A stretch of DNA of 27,443 nt. Origin: an uncultured Chitinophagaceae bacterium (GTDB lineage: Bacteria; Bacteroidota; Bacteroidia; Chitinophagales; Chitinophagaceae). The position numbers and the translations under genes were made by a program. The notes beneath the pieces were generated by a model. It saw only the letters and a list, made by a program, of their open reading frames with translations. It was not told the DNA's origin and did not search any database. The stretch is from positions 1 to 27,443 of the forward strand of contig CAMPGG010000007.1 in NCBI GenBank assembly GCA_946885335.1, in the 5' to 3' direction. Shown piece after piece: positions 1 to 9,487 of this stretch. The first letter of the stretch is position 1. Each line of letters starts with the position of its first letter.

Positions 1-743
1 CTTTTTCGCTGGCGAATGTATTCTCTCAAAAATACTTCATAAGAATCTTTAATATAGGTCTGAAACTGGAAATCCGTACTGGCTACCGTAAATTCAAAAG
101 GTGGCCTGAACAACCTCATAAACAATTCCAGGTCCGCACTATCCAGTTGGGTCAATCTTCTAACCAGTGCTTTATTAAAACGGTGGTCAATGTATTTTTC
201 TCTTTCCTGTGTCAGCAATCTTTCTTTGAACCGCATCATACTGTTGTTTTTGCGGAACTGGAAAACCCGGATCAATTCATTTATATCAATCCCGGCACCC
301 ATTGGCCCGATGCTGGTCATGGTGCCGATATTTGGTCTCTGGAATTCAAAAGCTTTGGCATAATCCTGCCGGTTTTGGATCGAATCCAGCCGATAATTTC
401 TTGGACGGATCGTTATCTCTCTCAATATTTCCATATTCATGGGAAGCGCAATATCAAACCGGGTAGCATCCATGATCTTAGCCACCGGGAATTTAATAGT
501 CGGTTTATTTAAATAGGAGAACCATACTGAGTCCGTTTCTGAAACAGTGATCTCGTATTTACCAAATCCGTTGGTTATTGTTCCCCGTCCACCGGTTGAT
601 TGAACCGAAACCGATTGTACGGGAACGGTCCGGGAGCTGTCATAAACTGTTCCTTTTAATTTAAACTGGCCATTGGCCCATTGGATAGAAAACAACAGGC
701 AAAAAAAGATCAGTAGCTTTTGTATGTTTGGTGTAAAGGTCAA
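1..743 (-). CDS. Secreted carboxypeptidase-like regulatory domain protein (C-terminus outside window)
   Basis: Partial gene; about 247 codons are visible and the reading frame is still open at base 1. The N-terminus has a hydrophobic stretch (KLLIFFCLLFSIQWANG) ending in a plausible signal-peptidase site before QFKLKG. A beta-rich segment follows (KGTVYDSS, then GGRGTITNGFGKYEI) that matches the carboxypeptidase-regulatory-like fold common in secreted and outer-membrane proteins of Bacteroidetes. The rest is charged and helical and I do not recognise it. No ATG precedes the signal peptide in this frame, and an in-frame TAG lies at about 771. The best start is therefore TTG at 743, with TTG at 755 as an alternative. 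It starts about 45 nt after the purN stop and may be cotranscribed with it. A cell-envelope location is inferred; substrate and role are unknown. Confidence 0.7.
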   Translation of the reverse strand, partial: MTFTPNIQKLLIFFCLLFSIQWANGQFKLKGTVYDSSRTVPVQSVSVQSTGGRGTITNGFGKYEITVSETDSVWFSYLNKPTIKFPVAKIMDATRFDIALPMNMEILREITIRPRNYRLDSIQNRQDYAKAFEFQRPNIGTMTSIGPMGAGIDINELIRVFQFRKNNSMMRFKERLLTQEREKYIDHRFNKALVRRLTQLDSADLELFMRLFRPPFEFTVASTDFQFQTYIKDSYEVFLREYIRQRK

Positions 744-788
744 AGTGGAAGGCAAGTAACAAAAGAATATGTGAAAGCTAAACTAAAG

Positions 789-1682
789 TCAGGATTGTTT
801 CAACAGGGTTTCTATAACCAGCGGGTAATTAGCATGCTCCAGTAAATGAATCCTTTGGGCCAATGTTTCGGGCGTATCATCCGCTAAAACAGGGCATTTT
901 GCCTGGAAAATAATATCGCCATTATCATAGTGTTCATCTACAAAGTGAATGGTAATACCGCTAAAGGCTTCCTTGTTTGCGATAACAGCTTCATGTACGC
1001 GGTGACCATACATACCTTTTCCACCATAGTCGGGCAAAAGTGCCGGGTGTATATTTATAATGGCGCCGGGAAAAGCCTGGATAAAACGATCCGGAACTTT
1101 CCAAAGAAAACCAGCCAGTACAAGCAGGTTGATATCCAGTTTTTTTAAAAGGGTTATATAATGATCCGTTTCAAAAAAAGCTTGCTTTTCAAGAAAAATG
1201 GCCTGGATATTTTCCTTTTCAGCAATCACTTTTACGCCTGCAGTCTGTTTATTATATAATATGCAGGTAATCTCTATTTCTTTAGATTGCCTGAAATGAT
1301 CAATGATTTTTTGGGCATTGCTCCCATTACCCGAAGCGAAAATGGCAATCTTTTTTGGCAACTTTGAATGAGATGTGGCTAAAAGTCCAGATTTGGCTGA
1401 GATCCGGTTAGGTCTAAACCGGTTCAACATTTTTTTAATGTACTCGGTAAAAAAGGGAAACTGCCCAAAAGGAATGCTAACTAATATGACCATAGCCGGC
1501 CAAATCAATGTCATCAACACTATATATGCAGGATAATACAGCCACCAAACTTCTATCCCAGTAAATTCCATGATCTTTCGGCCTAAAAACCCGGTCAGGC
1601 TACCACCAATGGCAAAAGTTGCCAGGATTAAAATCAATCTCCCCAAACTAACCTGCCATTTATCTTTTAGTCGTTTGATCAT
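789..1682 (-). CDS. purN: Phosphoribosylglycinamide formyltransferase fused to an N-terminal membrane domain
   Basis: PurN transfers a formyl group from 10-formyltetrahydrofolate to GAR, the third step of purine synthesis, in the cytosol. The PurN part covers about residues 110-297. It shows the nucleotide-loop motif KKIAIFASGNGSNA, the catalytic NIHPALLP (Asn210, His212) and the conserved Asp in HYDNGDII (Asp253). The first 90 residues are different: a basic start (MIKRLKDKW) and two hydrophobic helices (about 14-33 and 48-75), resembling the small membrane family DUF6787 of Bacteroidetes, which I recall mainly as a stand-alone protein. A 20-residue linker joins the parts in one uninterrupted frame. 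ATG at 1682 is preferred over the upstream TTG at 1703. PurN identity is firm; the family name of the N-terminal domain is less so. An internal TTG at the linker could in principle start PurN alone. Confidence 0.9.
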   Translation of the reverse strand: MIKRLKDKWQVSLGRLILILATFAIGGSLTGFLGRKIMEFTGIEVWWLYYPAYIVLMTLIWPAMVILVSIPFGQFPFFTEYIKKMLNRFRPNRISAKSGLLATSHSKLPKKIAIFASGNGSNAQKIIDHFRQSKEIEITCILYNKQTAGVKVIAEKENIQAIFLEKQAFFETDHYITLLKKLDINLLVLAGFLWKVPDRFIQAFPGAIINIHPALLPDYGGKGMYGHRVHEAVIANKEAFSGITIHFVDEHYDNGDIIFQAKCPVLADDTPETLAQRIHLLEHANYPLVIETLLKQS

Positions 1683-1863
1683 TAAACAGAATTTCAGGGG
1701 CAAAAGTGCAAGAAAATTTTAAGAATCAGCCGATTTAGGTTTTATAACAGATTGTTTAAATATTTACGTTTATGTGACAATCCGCGTTTAGAAAAATTAA
1801 AAAAAAATTACACGGGTATGCTGAAACCCGCTATGGATAAGGCTTAAAAAAAATTTTATAATG

Positions 1864-1896
1864 TTGACATATTGTTAATATACTGGCTTATTTTTG
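1864..1896 (+). promoter_or_regulatory. Probable Bacteroidetes-type promoter for the respiratory cluster
   Basis: TTG at 1864-1866 and TATTTTTG at 1889-1896 match the -33 TTG / -7 TAnnTTTG pattern of the Bacteroidetes primary sigma factor, with a 22-nt spacer (at the long end of what is accepted). It would place the transcript start near 1903, leaving about a 40-nt leader before actA. It is the only good match I found in the gap between the divergent purN and actA genes. Confidence 0.5.
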
Positions 1897-1945
1897 CAGC
1901 CGATTATCAAGATTTTTATCTACACTTTTTAGATTTTTTGTGTCT

Positions 1946-3226
1946 ATGCTTCCTTGTAAACCAATCATTAAGAGGATAAGTCTTTTTTTAGTTACCCTAG
2001 TTGCCCTGTTTTTAAATACCGAAACTGCAGCCCAGGATGGAAAAGCACTTTATCAATCAAACTGCCAGGCCTGTCATGCGCTGGATAAGAATTTAACCGG
2101 GCCGGCTTTAAGAGGCTTCCTTGAACGTGGTCCATGGGGAGACCGGGAAGAACTTTATAAATGGATACACAATCCGGCGGCTTATATAGCTACCAGCGAT
2201 TATGCCAGCCAGTTAAAGAACCAGTATGGTTCAATCATGCAGGCATTTCCACAATTGACCAATGAAGAAATTGATGCCATTGCAGATTATGTGGCTAATG
2301 CCCCGATGCCTGGTGGTGGAACTGCCACTCCTGGCGATGCAACAACAGAACCTGCTGCAGATAATACGGGTCGTAATTCCATATTCTTTGGTATTTTATC
2401 GCTGATACTGGCTATTGTAGCATTGATCCTGATGCAGGTAAACAGTAACCTGAAAAAATTATCGGACGATAAAGAAAATATCAGGCGCCCTGATCCTGTT
2501 CCTTTTTACCGGAATAAAATATATATAGCCATGTTTGCCATGATATTCTTTGTGGTGGGTGGTTATTACCTGGCCAAAGGCGCTATAAACCTGGGTCGTG
2601 ATAAAGGATATATGCCGGAGCAACCTATTTATTATTCTCATAAAGTGCATGCGGGCATAAACCAGATCAGTTGTTTATACTGCCATGGAAGCGCCATGGA
2701 AAGCAAGCATGCTGCCATACCTTCTGTTAATACATGTATGAATTGCCATAAAGCGATTTCTACTTACGAAAAAGGACCCAAGCTTTATACCGAAGATGGC
2801 GTTGAGATCGACGGAACTGCAGAGATTGAAAAGTTATATAAATATGCAGGTTTTGATCCCGCCCGTCCAAATGACTGGGATCCTGCAAAAGCAAAACCTG
2901 TGGAATGGATCAAGATCCACAACCTGCCTGACCATGTTTACTTTAATCACTCACAGCACGTAAAAGCAGGTAATGTACAATGCCAAACTTGTCATGGACC
3001 TATACAGGACATGGACGTAGTTTCCCAATTTTCTGAGTTGAGTATGGGATGGTGCGTTAACTGTCACCGGGAAACAAAGGTTGATTTTTATAATGCTGGT
3101 GATAGTACAGGTAATAAATTTTACAGTATTTACGAAAAGTTCCATAATGATTTGGCTTCTGGTAAGATGGATAGTGTAACCGTTAGCGATATTGGCGGTA
3201 CCGAATGCCAGAAATGTCATTATTAA
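1946..3226 (+). CDS. actA: Alternative complex III subunit ActA, hexaheme c-type cytochrome
   Basis: Membrane-anchored multiheme cytochrome that moves electrons within alternative complex III on the periplasmic side. After a signal sequence (ISLFLVTLVALFLNTETAAQ) comes a class I cytochrome c domain with CQACH (Cys40-His44) and a likely Met ligand in SIMQAFPQLT. Two membrane helices follow (about 145-165 and 190-210). The C-terminal domain has five CxxCH sites: CLYCH, CMNCH, CQTCH, CVNCH and CQKCH, the last two residues from the end. That makes six hemes, one more than the pentaheme core described for ActA. ATG at 1946 is chosen; a GTG at 1940 would add two residues. It is the first gene of the cluster, 75 nt before actB. 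Confidence 0.93.
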   Translation: MLPCKPIIKRISLFLVTLVALFLNTETAAQDGKALYQSNCQACHALDKNLTGPALRGFLERGPWGDREELYKWIHNPAAYIATSDYASQLKNQYGSIMQAFPQLTNEEIDAIADYVANAPMPGGGTATPGDATTEPAADNTGRNSIFFGILSLILAIVALILMQVNSNLKKLSDDKENIRRPDPVPFYRNKIYIAMFAMIFFVVGGYYLAKGAINLGRDKGYMPEQPIYYSHKVHAGINQISCLYCHGSAMESKHAAIPSVNTCMNCHKAISTYEKGPKLYTEDGVEIDGTAEIEKLYKYAGFDPARPNDWDPAKAKPVEWIKIHNLPDHVYFNHSQHVKAGNVQCQTCHGPIQDMDVVSQFSELSMGWCVNCHRETKVDFYNAGDSTGNKFYSIYEKFHNDLASGKMDSVTVSDIGGTECQKCHY

Positions 3227-3301
3227 ACCTTGTCCTCAACATTTGAGGTAATTCAATTTGAGTAAAATTTCAATTTTTTTCAATTTTTCAAACGGATATA
3301 A

Positions 3302-6300
3302 ATGAGCGATAAAAAGTACTGGCAAAGTTTTGGCGAACTGAACAATGCAGAAGGCTTTAAGAAATTAGCGCAAAACGAATTTCAGGAAGATCTACCTACC
3401 GATGACCAAAGCTGGCTGGATGCCAAAGCACCACGCAGGGACTTTTTGAAATATCTTGGCTTTACTACTGCAGCTGCTTCATTAGCGGCCAGTTGCGAAA
3501 CGCCGGTACAAAAGGCTATTCCTCTTGCCAATCAACCTGAAAATCTTGTGCCGGGTGTTGCAAAATATTATGCAACCACTTATGTGCAGGATGGCGATGT
3601 TTTACCCATCATTGCTAAAGTAAGAGATGGTCGTCCCATAAAAATTGAAGGCAATAAACTTTGCAGCTATACGCAGGGAGGAACTTCAGCCAGGGCGCAG
3701 GCTTCAGTGCTTGATTTGTATGATTCTTTTCGTTTACCTCACCCCAAAAGAAAAGTGAGCGAAGGGCGTTTTGAAGAAATTCCAACTTACGCACAAGTAG
3801 ATAAATTGATAGGTGATGAGATGGCTAAAATTGGGGGAGCGCCAGTCGTTTTTCTTTCAACTACCATCACTTCTCCTACAACAAAGCAAATAATTTCTGA
3901 ATTTTTAGCGAAATACCCCGGTAGCCGCCATGTTCAGGCTGATGCAGATTCTTATAGTGGTATGTTATTGGCCAATGAAGCCTCTTTTGGCAGAAGGGCT
4001 ATTCCATCTTACCATTTTGAAAACGCTAAAGTAATTGTAAGTCTTGGCGCTGATTTCCTCGGCACATGGCTTAACCCGGTTGAATTTGCCAGGCAATATG
4101 TGGTGAACCGTAAGATCGATGAAGCCAAACCGGCCATGAGCAAACATTACCAGTTTGAAAGTTTCCTGAGCATGACTGGTTCAAATGCCGATGAAAGATT
4201 TACACATCGCCCTTCAGAAACAGGCGCTGTAGCATTGGCTTTGTTGGGTGCGTTGGGCGGATCAGTATCTGCACCAAATATCGCGGACGCTAAACTGAAA
4301 GCAGGTATAGCCAAAGTGGCTGCCGATCTGAAAGCTAATGGCGGTTTGGTAGTTTCAGGAAGCAATGATGTGAATGTTCAATCCATTGTAAATGCAATCA
4401 ATAACCAGATTGGTGCTTATGGTAAAACCATTAACTGGTCCGAAACTTTAAATATTCGCCAGGGTATTGATAAAGACCTGGTTGACCTTGTTGCCCAGAT
4501 GAATGCCGGCCAGGTTGGTGCATTGTTTATTTATGGAGCTAACCCGGCTTATACTTTTTATAATGCAGCTGGCTTTAAAGAAGGAATGAAAAAAGTCAGG
4601 CTGGCGGTTTCTTTCAACAGCAAATTAGATGAAACTACCGAGCTGTGTCATTTCGCCGTTCCTGCTCCGCACTACCTGGAAAGCTGGGGTGATGCAGAAC
4701 CAAAATCTGGTTATATCAGCTTTATTCAGCCAACCATTAATCCGGTTTTCAAAACAAGGCCTTTCCAAACTTCATTGATGAAGTGGAGTGGTAATACAAA
4801 TGATTACGATACTTTTTTCAGAACATATTGGGAAGGCAGGTTAGGCAAACAACAGTTCAATAAAGCCTTGCAGGATGGTGTGTTGGAAGGCGGGCAGTCC
4901 GCATTATCAACAGTTGGACAGGCATTAACAGATTCTATCGGCATTGCTACTGTTACACCAACTTTAGGCGGAGGCACCTTTAACAGCGCCAGTACATCTG
5001 CCGCTGCTGCCGGGCTGGCAACTAATAAACAAGCTGGCAAATATGAAATTGCCCTTTACCAGACAGTCGCGGTTAATAATACGGCTAGTGGTGCAAACCC
5101 ATGGCTACAGGAATTACCTGACCCCGTAACTAAAGCAACCTGGGATAATTATGCTATGATTTCTCTTGCCAAAGCCAATGAAATGGGGCTTTTTGTTGGT
5201 AAGGACAGCAATTATGAATATTTCCCTTCTAAGCCGGTACTGCGCTTCACCTTTAATAACCAGGAACTGGATCTGCCGGTATTGGTAATTCCGGGAATGA
5301 ATGCGAATACCATTGCCATTGCTGTTGGTTATGGCCGCAGTAAGCATATTGGTGTGGGAATGGAAACCGTTGGAAAAAATGTAAACCATTATGCTACATT
5401 CAATGGCAATACCATTGATTTCCATAATGTAAATGTTACTGTTTCAGAAAATAAAGTAGGAGATTATAAAATTGCGCAAACGCAGATTCATAATTCTTAT
5501 GAGAATCGCACTGAAGTAGTGAAAGAAACTACGATGGCGACCTTCCTGCAAAATCCAAAACAGTTTAAAGAAGAGCGTGACCATCTTCATTCCACTTATG
5601 CACCGCAATCTGGTGATTACCGGACGGAAGGAACCTTGTATCCAAGTTTCCCTTATCCCGGACCTAAGTGGGGTATGGCCATCGACATGAACAGTTGTAT
5701 TGGATGTAATGCATGCGTAGTTGCCTGCCACTCCGAAAACAATGTTCCGGTTGTAGGAAAGAAGGAAGTGATGCGCTATCACGATATGCATTGGTTACGC
5801 ATTGACCGTTATTTTGTTTCAAAAGAAGATAATCCTGATGATCTTAAAGCGGTGGTATTCCAGCCCATGCTTTGCCAGCATTGCGACAACGCACCTTGCG
5901 AAAACGTTTGCCCGGTTGCAGCCACCATGCACAGTTCAGAAGGCATTAACCAAATGATTTATAACCGTTGTATCGGTACACGCTATTGCGCAAATAACTG
6001 TCCTTATAAAGTGCGTCGCTTTAACTGGGCTGATTACATGGGTGCGGATAGTTTTGATGATAACCAGCGCCAGGTATTGGAAGCATCAGTACTTCATATG
6101 AATGAAGACCTGACCCGGATGGTGTTGAACCCGGATGTTACTGTTCGTGGCCGTGGTGTTATGGAAAAATGTTCATTCTGCGTACAGCGTACCCAGGAAG
6201 CAAAACTGACAGCTAAAAAAGAGAACAGGGCAATTAAAGATGGTGATGTATCATCTGCCTGCCAGTCAGCTTGTCCTACCAATGCCATTACTTTTGGTAA

Positions 6301-6502
6301 TGTGCATGATGCTGAAAGCAAAATCAGTAAGGTAAGGGCTGAAAATCCATTAAGAACATTTTATGTGATTGAACAGATCCATACATTACCGAATGTTACT
6401 TACCTGGCTAAAATCAGGAATACAGATGAAATTGTTTCAATGGACGATCATGAGCCGGAACATGCAAGGGAAGATGAAGCTGCCCCGGCACCAGCTCATT
6501 AA
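3302..6502 (+). CDS. actB: Alternative complex III subunit ActB, TAT-variant molybdopterin oxidoreductase-like iron-sulfur protein
   Basis: Large periplasmic electron-transfer subunit of alternative complex III. The twin-arginine motif (RRDFLKYLGF) begins near residue 45 instead of at the very N-terminus, the TAT variant typical of this family. It leads to a lipobox-like LAASC, so lipid anchoring is likely. Residues from about 80 to 750 resemble a molybdopterin oxidoreductase large subunit, which in known ACIII carries no molybdenum cofactor. The C-terminal part is ferredoxin-like: Cys799/802/805/809 (CIGCNACVVAC), Cys858/861/866/870 (CQHCDNAPCENVC), CIGTRYCANNCP near 890, and CSFC with a distant CQSACP near 957-990. 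This fits the three [4Fe-4S] and one [3Fe-4S] clusters known for the family. The 1066-residue length fits a fused ActB. The acidic, His-containing tail is not conserved as far as I know. Confidence 0.95.
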   Translation: MSDKKYWQSFGELNNAEGFKKLAQNEFQEDLPTDDQSWLDAKAPRRDFLKYLGFTTAAASLAASCETPVQKAIPLANQPENLVPGVAKYYATTYVQDGDVLPIIAKVRDGRPIKIEGNKLCSYTQGGTSARAQASVLDLYDSFRLPHPKRKVSEGRFEEIPTYAQVDKLIGDEMAKIGGAPVVFLSTTITSPTTKQIISEFLAKYPGSRHVQADADSYSGMLLANEASFGRRAIPSYHFENAKVIVSLGADFLGTWLNPVEFARQYVVNRKIDEAKPAMSKHYQFESFLSMTGSNADERFTHRPSETGAVALALLGALGGSVSAPNIADAKLKAGIAKVAADLKANGGLVVSGSNDVNVQSIVNAINNQIGAYGKTINWSETLNIRQGIDKDLVDLVAQMNAGQVGALFIYGANPAYTFYNAAGFKEGMKKVRLAVSFNSKLDETTELCHFAVPAPHYLESWGDAEPKSGYISFIQPTINPVFKTRPFQTSLMKWSGNTNDYDTFFRTYWEGRLGKQQFNKALQDGVLEGGQSALSTVGQALTDSIGIATVTPTLGGGTFNSASTSAAAAGLATNKQAGKYEIALYQTVAVNNTASGANPWLQELPDPVTKATWDNYAMISLAKANEMGLFVGKDSNYEYFPSKPVLRFTFNNQELDLPVLVIPGMNANTIAIAVGYGRSKHIGVGMETVGKNVNHYATFNGNTIDFHNVNVTVSENKVGDYKIAQTQIHNSYENRTEVVKETTMATFLQNPKQFKEERDHLHSTYAPQSGDYRTEGTLYPSFPYPGPKWGMAIDMNSCIGCNACVVACHSENNVPVVGKKEVMRYHDMHWLRIDRYFVSKEDNPDDLKAVVFQPMLCQHCDNAPCENVCPVAATMHSSEGINQMIYNRCIGTRYCANNCPYKVRRFNWADYMGADSFDDNQRQVLEASVLHMNEDLTRMVLNPDVTVRGRGVMEKCSFCVQRTQEAKLTAKKENRAIKDGDVSSACQSACPTNAITFGNVHDAESKISKVRAENPLRTFYVIEQIHTLPNVTYLAKIRNTDEIVSMDDHEPEHAREDEAAPAPAH

Positions 6503-6594
6503 TAAATAAGGTATAAAAACCGGCTCTATAAAATTGTTGATCATAAAAATTTAATAGCTCGTAGCACTTAGCTAAAGCTCAAAGCTGAAATTAT

Positions 6595-8046
6595 ATGAGT
6601 TTACTCAGATACGAATCACAGGTAAGACCACCACTGGTAGAAGGACATAAAGATTATCACCAGGTTACAGAAGATATTTGTCGCCCGGTTGAAGCCGCTC
6701 CCAGTTTATTATGGTGGATTGGTTTTGGGATTTCTGTCCTCCTGTTATTATTTGGGGTTCTTTCCGTGTATATGGAAGTAACCTATGGTGTTGGTCAATG
6801 GAACCTGAATAAGACCATCGGCTGGGGTTGGGATATTACCAACTTCGTATGGTGGGTAGGTATTGGTCACGCAGGTACTTTGATCTCTGCTATCTTATTA
6901 CTTTTCCGCCAGGGCTGGAGAACAGGTGTAAACCGTGCGGCTGAAGCTATGACCATCTTTGCGGTAATGTGTGCCGGCCAGTTTCCTATCTGGCACATGG
7001 GTCGTGTTTGGATGGCTTTCTTTGTAATGCCTTATCCAAATACCCGCGGACCATTATGGGTGAACTTTAACTCACCTCTTTTATGGGACGTATTCGCCAT
7101 CTCAACTTATTTTACCGTTTCACTTTTATTCTGGTATTCAGGTTTGTTGCCTGACCTGGCAACCTTAAGGGATCGTGCCCGTAAAAAATGGCGCAAACAC
7201 ATGTATGGGGTACTTTCATTCGGTTGGACCGGCTCTACCAAACACTGGCAACGCCACGAAAGTTTATCATTGGTATTAGCTGGTTTATCAACACCCCTTG
7301 TACTTTCAGTACATACCATCGTATCCTTTGACTTTGCCACATCCGTTGTACCTGGTTGGCACACAACCATCTTTCCACCATACTTTGTGGCAGGTGCCAT
7401 CTTCTCAGGATTTGCCATGGTGCAAACACTGTTGCTGGTTACCCGTAAAGTTTTAAATCTGCAGGAATATATCACCATTGAGCATATTGAAGTGATGAAT
7501 AAGGTTATCGTTTTAACCGGTTCAATCGTTGGTATCGCTTACCTAACAGAATTATTTATGGCCTGGTATAGTGCGGTTCAATATGAAGAATTCGCATTCT
7601 TCGAGAACAGGGCGAATGTATTTAGTCCTTATGGCTGGAGTTATTGGTTGATGATGGGTTGTAACGTTATTTCCCCGCAGATCTTCTGGTTCCGGAAAAT
7701 GCGTAGAAACCTGTTGGTTACCTTCTTTATGTCGATCATCGTAAATATAGGTATGTGGTTCGAACGTTTTGTAATCATCGTAACATCCGTATATCGTGAT
7801 TACCTGCCATCTGCCTGGAGTACTTATTATACACCAACCATTTGGGAGGTAGGTTTTTACCTGGGAACATTTGGATTGTTTTTTACCTGCTATTTCCTTT
7901 TCTCTAAATTCTTCCCGGTTATTGCGATTGCAGAGATCAAACATATCCTGAAGAAAAATGGTGAATCTTACAAAGAGAAAATGGATGTAATAGAAAAGGA
8001 AAAAGTGGAAGAGTTTGCGCACCATCATGTAGATGCGCATCATTGA
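6595..8046 (+). CDS. actC: Alternative complex III subunit ActC, NrfD/PsrC-family quinol-binding membrane subunit
   Basis: Integral membrane subunit that binds and oxidises menaquinol in alternative complex III. The 483 residues contain about ten hydrophobic helices of the NrfD/PsrC type. Polar residues buried in helices are candidates for the quinol site and proton path: His134 (PIWHMGR), Asp165 (LLWDVF), and His240 and Asp246 (SVHTIVSFDF). Comparable His/Asp residues are described for ActC in solved ACIII structures, but the exact correspondence here is inferred. The C-terminus ends in a charged stretch and a His cluster (HHHVDAHH). It sits 92 nt after actB and 63 nt before actD in the usual actABCDEF order. 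Confidence 0.95.
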   Translation: MSLLRYESQVRPPLVEGHKDYHQVTEDICRPVEAAPSLLWWIGFGISVLLLLFGVLSVYMEVTYGVGQWNLNKTIGWGWDITNFVWWVGIGHAGTLISAILLLFRQGWRTGVNRAAEAMTIFAVMCAGQFPIWHMGRVWMAFFVMPYPNTRGPLWVNFNSPLLWDVFAISTYFTVSLLFWYSGLLPDLATLRDRARKKWRKHMYGVLSFGWTGSTKHWQRHESLSLVLAGLSTPLVLSVHTIVSFDFATSVVPGWHTTIFPPYFVAGAIFSGFAMVQTLLLVTRKVLNLQEYITIEHIEVMNKVIVLTGSIVGIAYLTELFMAWYSAVQYEEFAFFENRANVFSPYGWSYWLMMGCNVISPQIFWFRKMRRNLLVTFFMSIIVNIGMWFERFVIIVTSVYRDYLPSAWSTYYTPTIWEVGFYLGTFGLFFTCYFLFSKFFPVIAIAEIKHILKKNGESYKEKMDVIEKEKVEEFAHHHVDAHH

Positions 8047-8109
8047 TCAAATAAAATGTTTAAAAAGAAAGCTTTCAGTTAACGCTAAGGCAACGCTTAA
8101 AATAAATAT

Positions 8110-8706
8110 ATGTCGGTAAAGAAATTCATAGTAACCAGTTTTGATGATGAGGAAGTTTTGTTCCCGGCCATCAAACAAGTGCGTAAATCCGGTTATAAGA
8201 TTCATGATGTATACACACCCTTTCCCATTCATGGTTTGGATAAAGCCATGGGGTTAAGAGATACCAGCCTGCATACCGCCGGTTTTGTATATGCTATCAT
8301 GGGTACTACAACAGCCTTAACATTTATAACCTGGATTTTTACAACCGATTGGCCCATGAATATTGGTGGTAAACCCAACTTTGCTTTACCAGCCTGGATT
8401 CCAATTACATTCGAGTTAACTGTTTTGTTTTCAGCAGTGGGTATGGTACTTACCTTTTGTTACCTGTGCCAATTGGCTCCGTTTGTAAAAAAGGATCATT
8501 TCAGGCTACGTTCAACTGACGATCTTTTTGTAATGGCCATTGAATGCACTTCTAAAACAAATGAAGAACAGGCGATTGCATTTTTACAGCAATTGGGTGG
8601 AAAAGATATTACGGTTGAAATGAAAGAAACAGAATGGTGGTTAGGCCGTTATGATAAAGATGACAGGCATACACTTGTAAAAGCAGAACCAGAAATTATA
8701 CATTAA
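8110..8706 (+). CDS. actD: Alternative complex III subunit ActD (DUF3341)
   Basis: Small membrane subunit of alternative complex III with a structural or assembly role; no cofactor motif is visible. A cytosolic alpha/beta N-terminus (KKFIVTSFDDEEVLFPAIKQ) leads into two transmembrane helices (about 57-80 and 95-118), then a charged C-terminal domain with WWLGRYDKDD. This is the DUF3341 pattern, and 198 residues is close to the usual size. The position between ActC and the monoheme ActE supports the call strongly. Confidence 0.93.
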   Translation: MSVKKFIVTSFDDEEVLFPAIKQVRKSGYKIHDVYTPFPIHGLDKAMGLRDTSLHTAGFVYAIMGTTTALTFITWIFTTDWPMNIGGKPNFALPAWIPITFELTVLFSAVGMVLTFCYLCQLAPFVKKDHFRLRSTDDLFVMAIECTSKTNEEQAIAFLQQLGGKDITVEMKETEWWLGRYDKDDRHTLVKAEPEIIH

Positions 8707-8766
8707 TTGTTTTTCGCGGATCGGATTTATTTTAATTTTTTGATCCTTATTATTAATAAAGAGCTA

Positions 8767-9450
8767 ATGAAGAAAAGTTTTATAGCTACCGGTATCATAA
8801 CATTGAGCATGTTTGCAATAGGATGCGGTGGCGGAGATGATACCCGCAACCCTGCTTATATGCCGGATATGGCTTATAGCCGTGCATATGAAACCTATAC
8901 AATGTCAGCTGAAAAAATTGCTGAATTGCAAAAGCAGGGTATTTTTTATAATACCATGCCCGTGGAAGGAACCATTGCAAGGGGTGAAATGGCACCATAT
9001 GATTTACCCAATGATACTTCGGGATATGCGCAATCCTCATCGGTCCAGGATCCATTACCTCCTATGGATGAAACTTATTTTAAAGAAGCAGAAAGACTTT
9101 ACCTGGTAAACTGTGGTATTTGTCATGGTACCAAACTGGATGGAAACGGTCCATTATGGAAAGGCGGAGATGGTCCTTATCCTGCAATGCCAAGAAATCT
9201 TTTAGATGATTATTCTAAAGCGTTATCTGATGGAACCATGTATCATGTTATCACTTATGGAAGAAATTTAATGGGCTCATATGCTCACCAGGTTACACCA
9301 AAACAGCGTTGGATGCTGGTAAAATATATCAGGTCAGTACAAAGTGGAAGTAAACCTGCAGCTTCAGATTCAACAGCAGCTGCAGCAACAGGAACCGGAA
9401 CAGCAACAGCCGATAGTGCTGCAGCAACGGCACCAACAACAACGAACTAA
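8767..9450 (+). CDS. actE: Alternative complex III subunit ActE, monoheme cytochrome c lipoprotein
   Basis: Lipid-anchored monoheme cytochrome c that probably hands electrons from the complex III core to the oxidase. The ATG at 8767 gives a compact lipoprotein signal, MKKSFIATGI onward to FAIGC, with Cys20 as the lipidation site and a Gly/Asp-rich linker after it. The heme motif is CGICH near residues 116-120, and the likely axial Met lies in NLMGSYAHQ. The 227-residue protein ends in a low-complexity Ala/Thr/Ser tail (about 40 residues) of a kind often seen in surface-tethered cytochromes. A non-ATG start at 8707, directly after the actD stop, would put 20 residues ahead of the signal and is rejected. 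Confidence 0.93.
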   Translation: MKKSFIATGIITLSMFAIGCGGGDDTRNPAYMPDMAYSRAYETYTMSAEKIAELQKQGIFYNTMPVEGTIARGEMAPYDLPNDTSGYAQSSSVQDPLPPMDETYFKEAERLYLVNCGICHGTKLDGNGPLWKGGDGPYPAMPRNLLDDYSKALSDGTMYHVITYGRNLMGSYAHQVTPKQRWMLVKYIRSVQSGSKPAASDSTAAAATGTGTATADSAAATAPTTTN

Positions 9451-9487
9451 TTTTTAGAACATTTATTAAGCGAATTTTAAACGATTC

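Noticed and set aside
147..512. Plus-strand frame of 121 codons near the left edge
   Set aside because: It lies fully antisense to the carboxypeptidase-regulatory-like gene, which has a signal peptide and domain pattern; the plus-strand product shows neither.
789..1682. Frameshift separating the membrane domain from PurN
   Set aside because: The frame is continuous through the linker with no stop, and both parts read well in the same frame; a fusion is the simpler reading.
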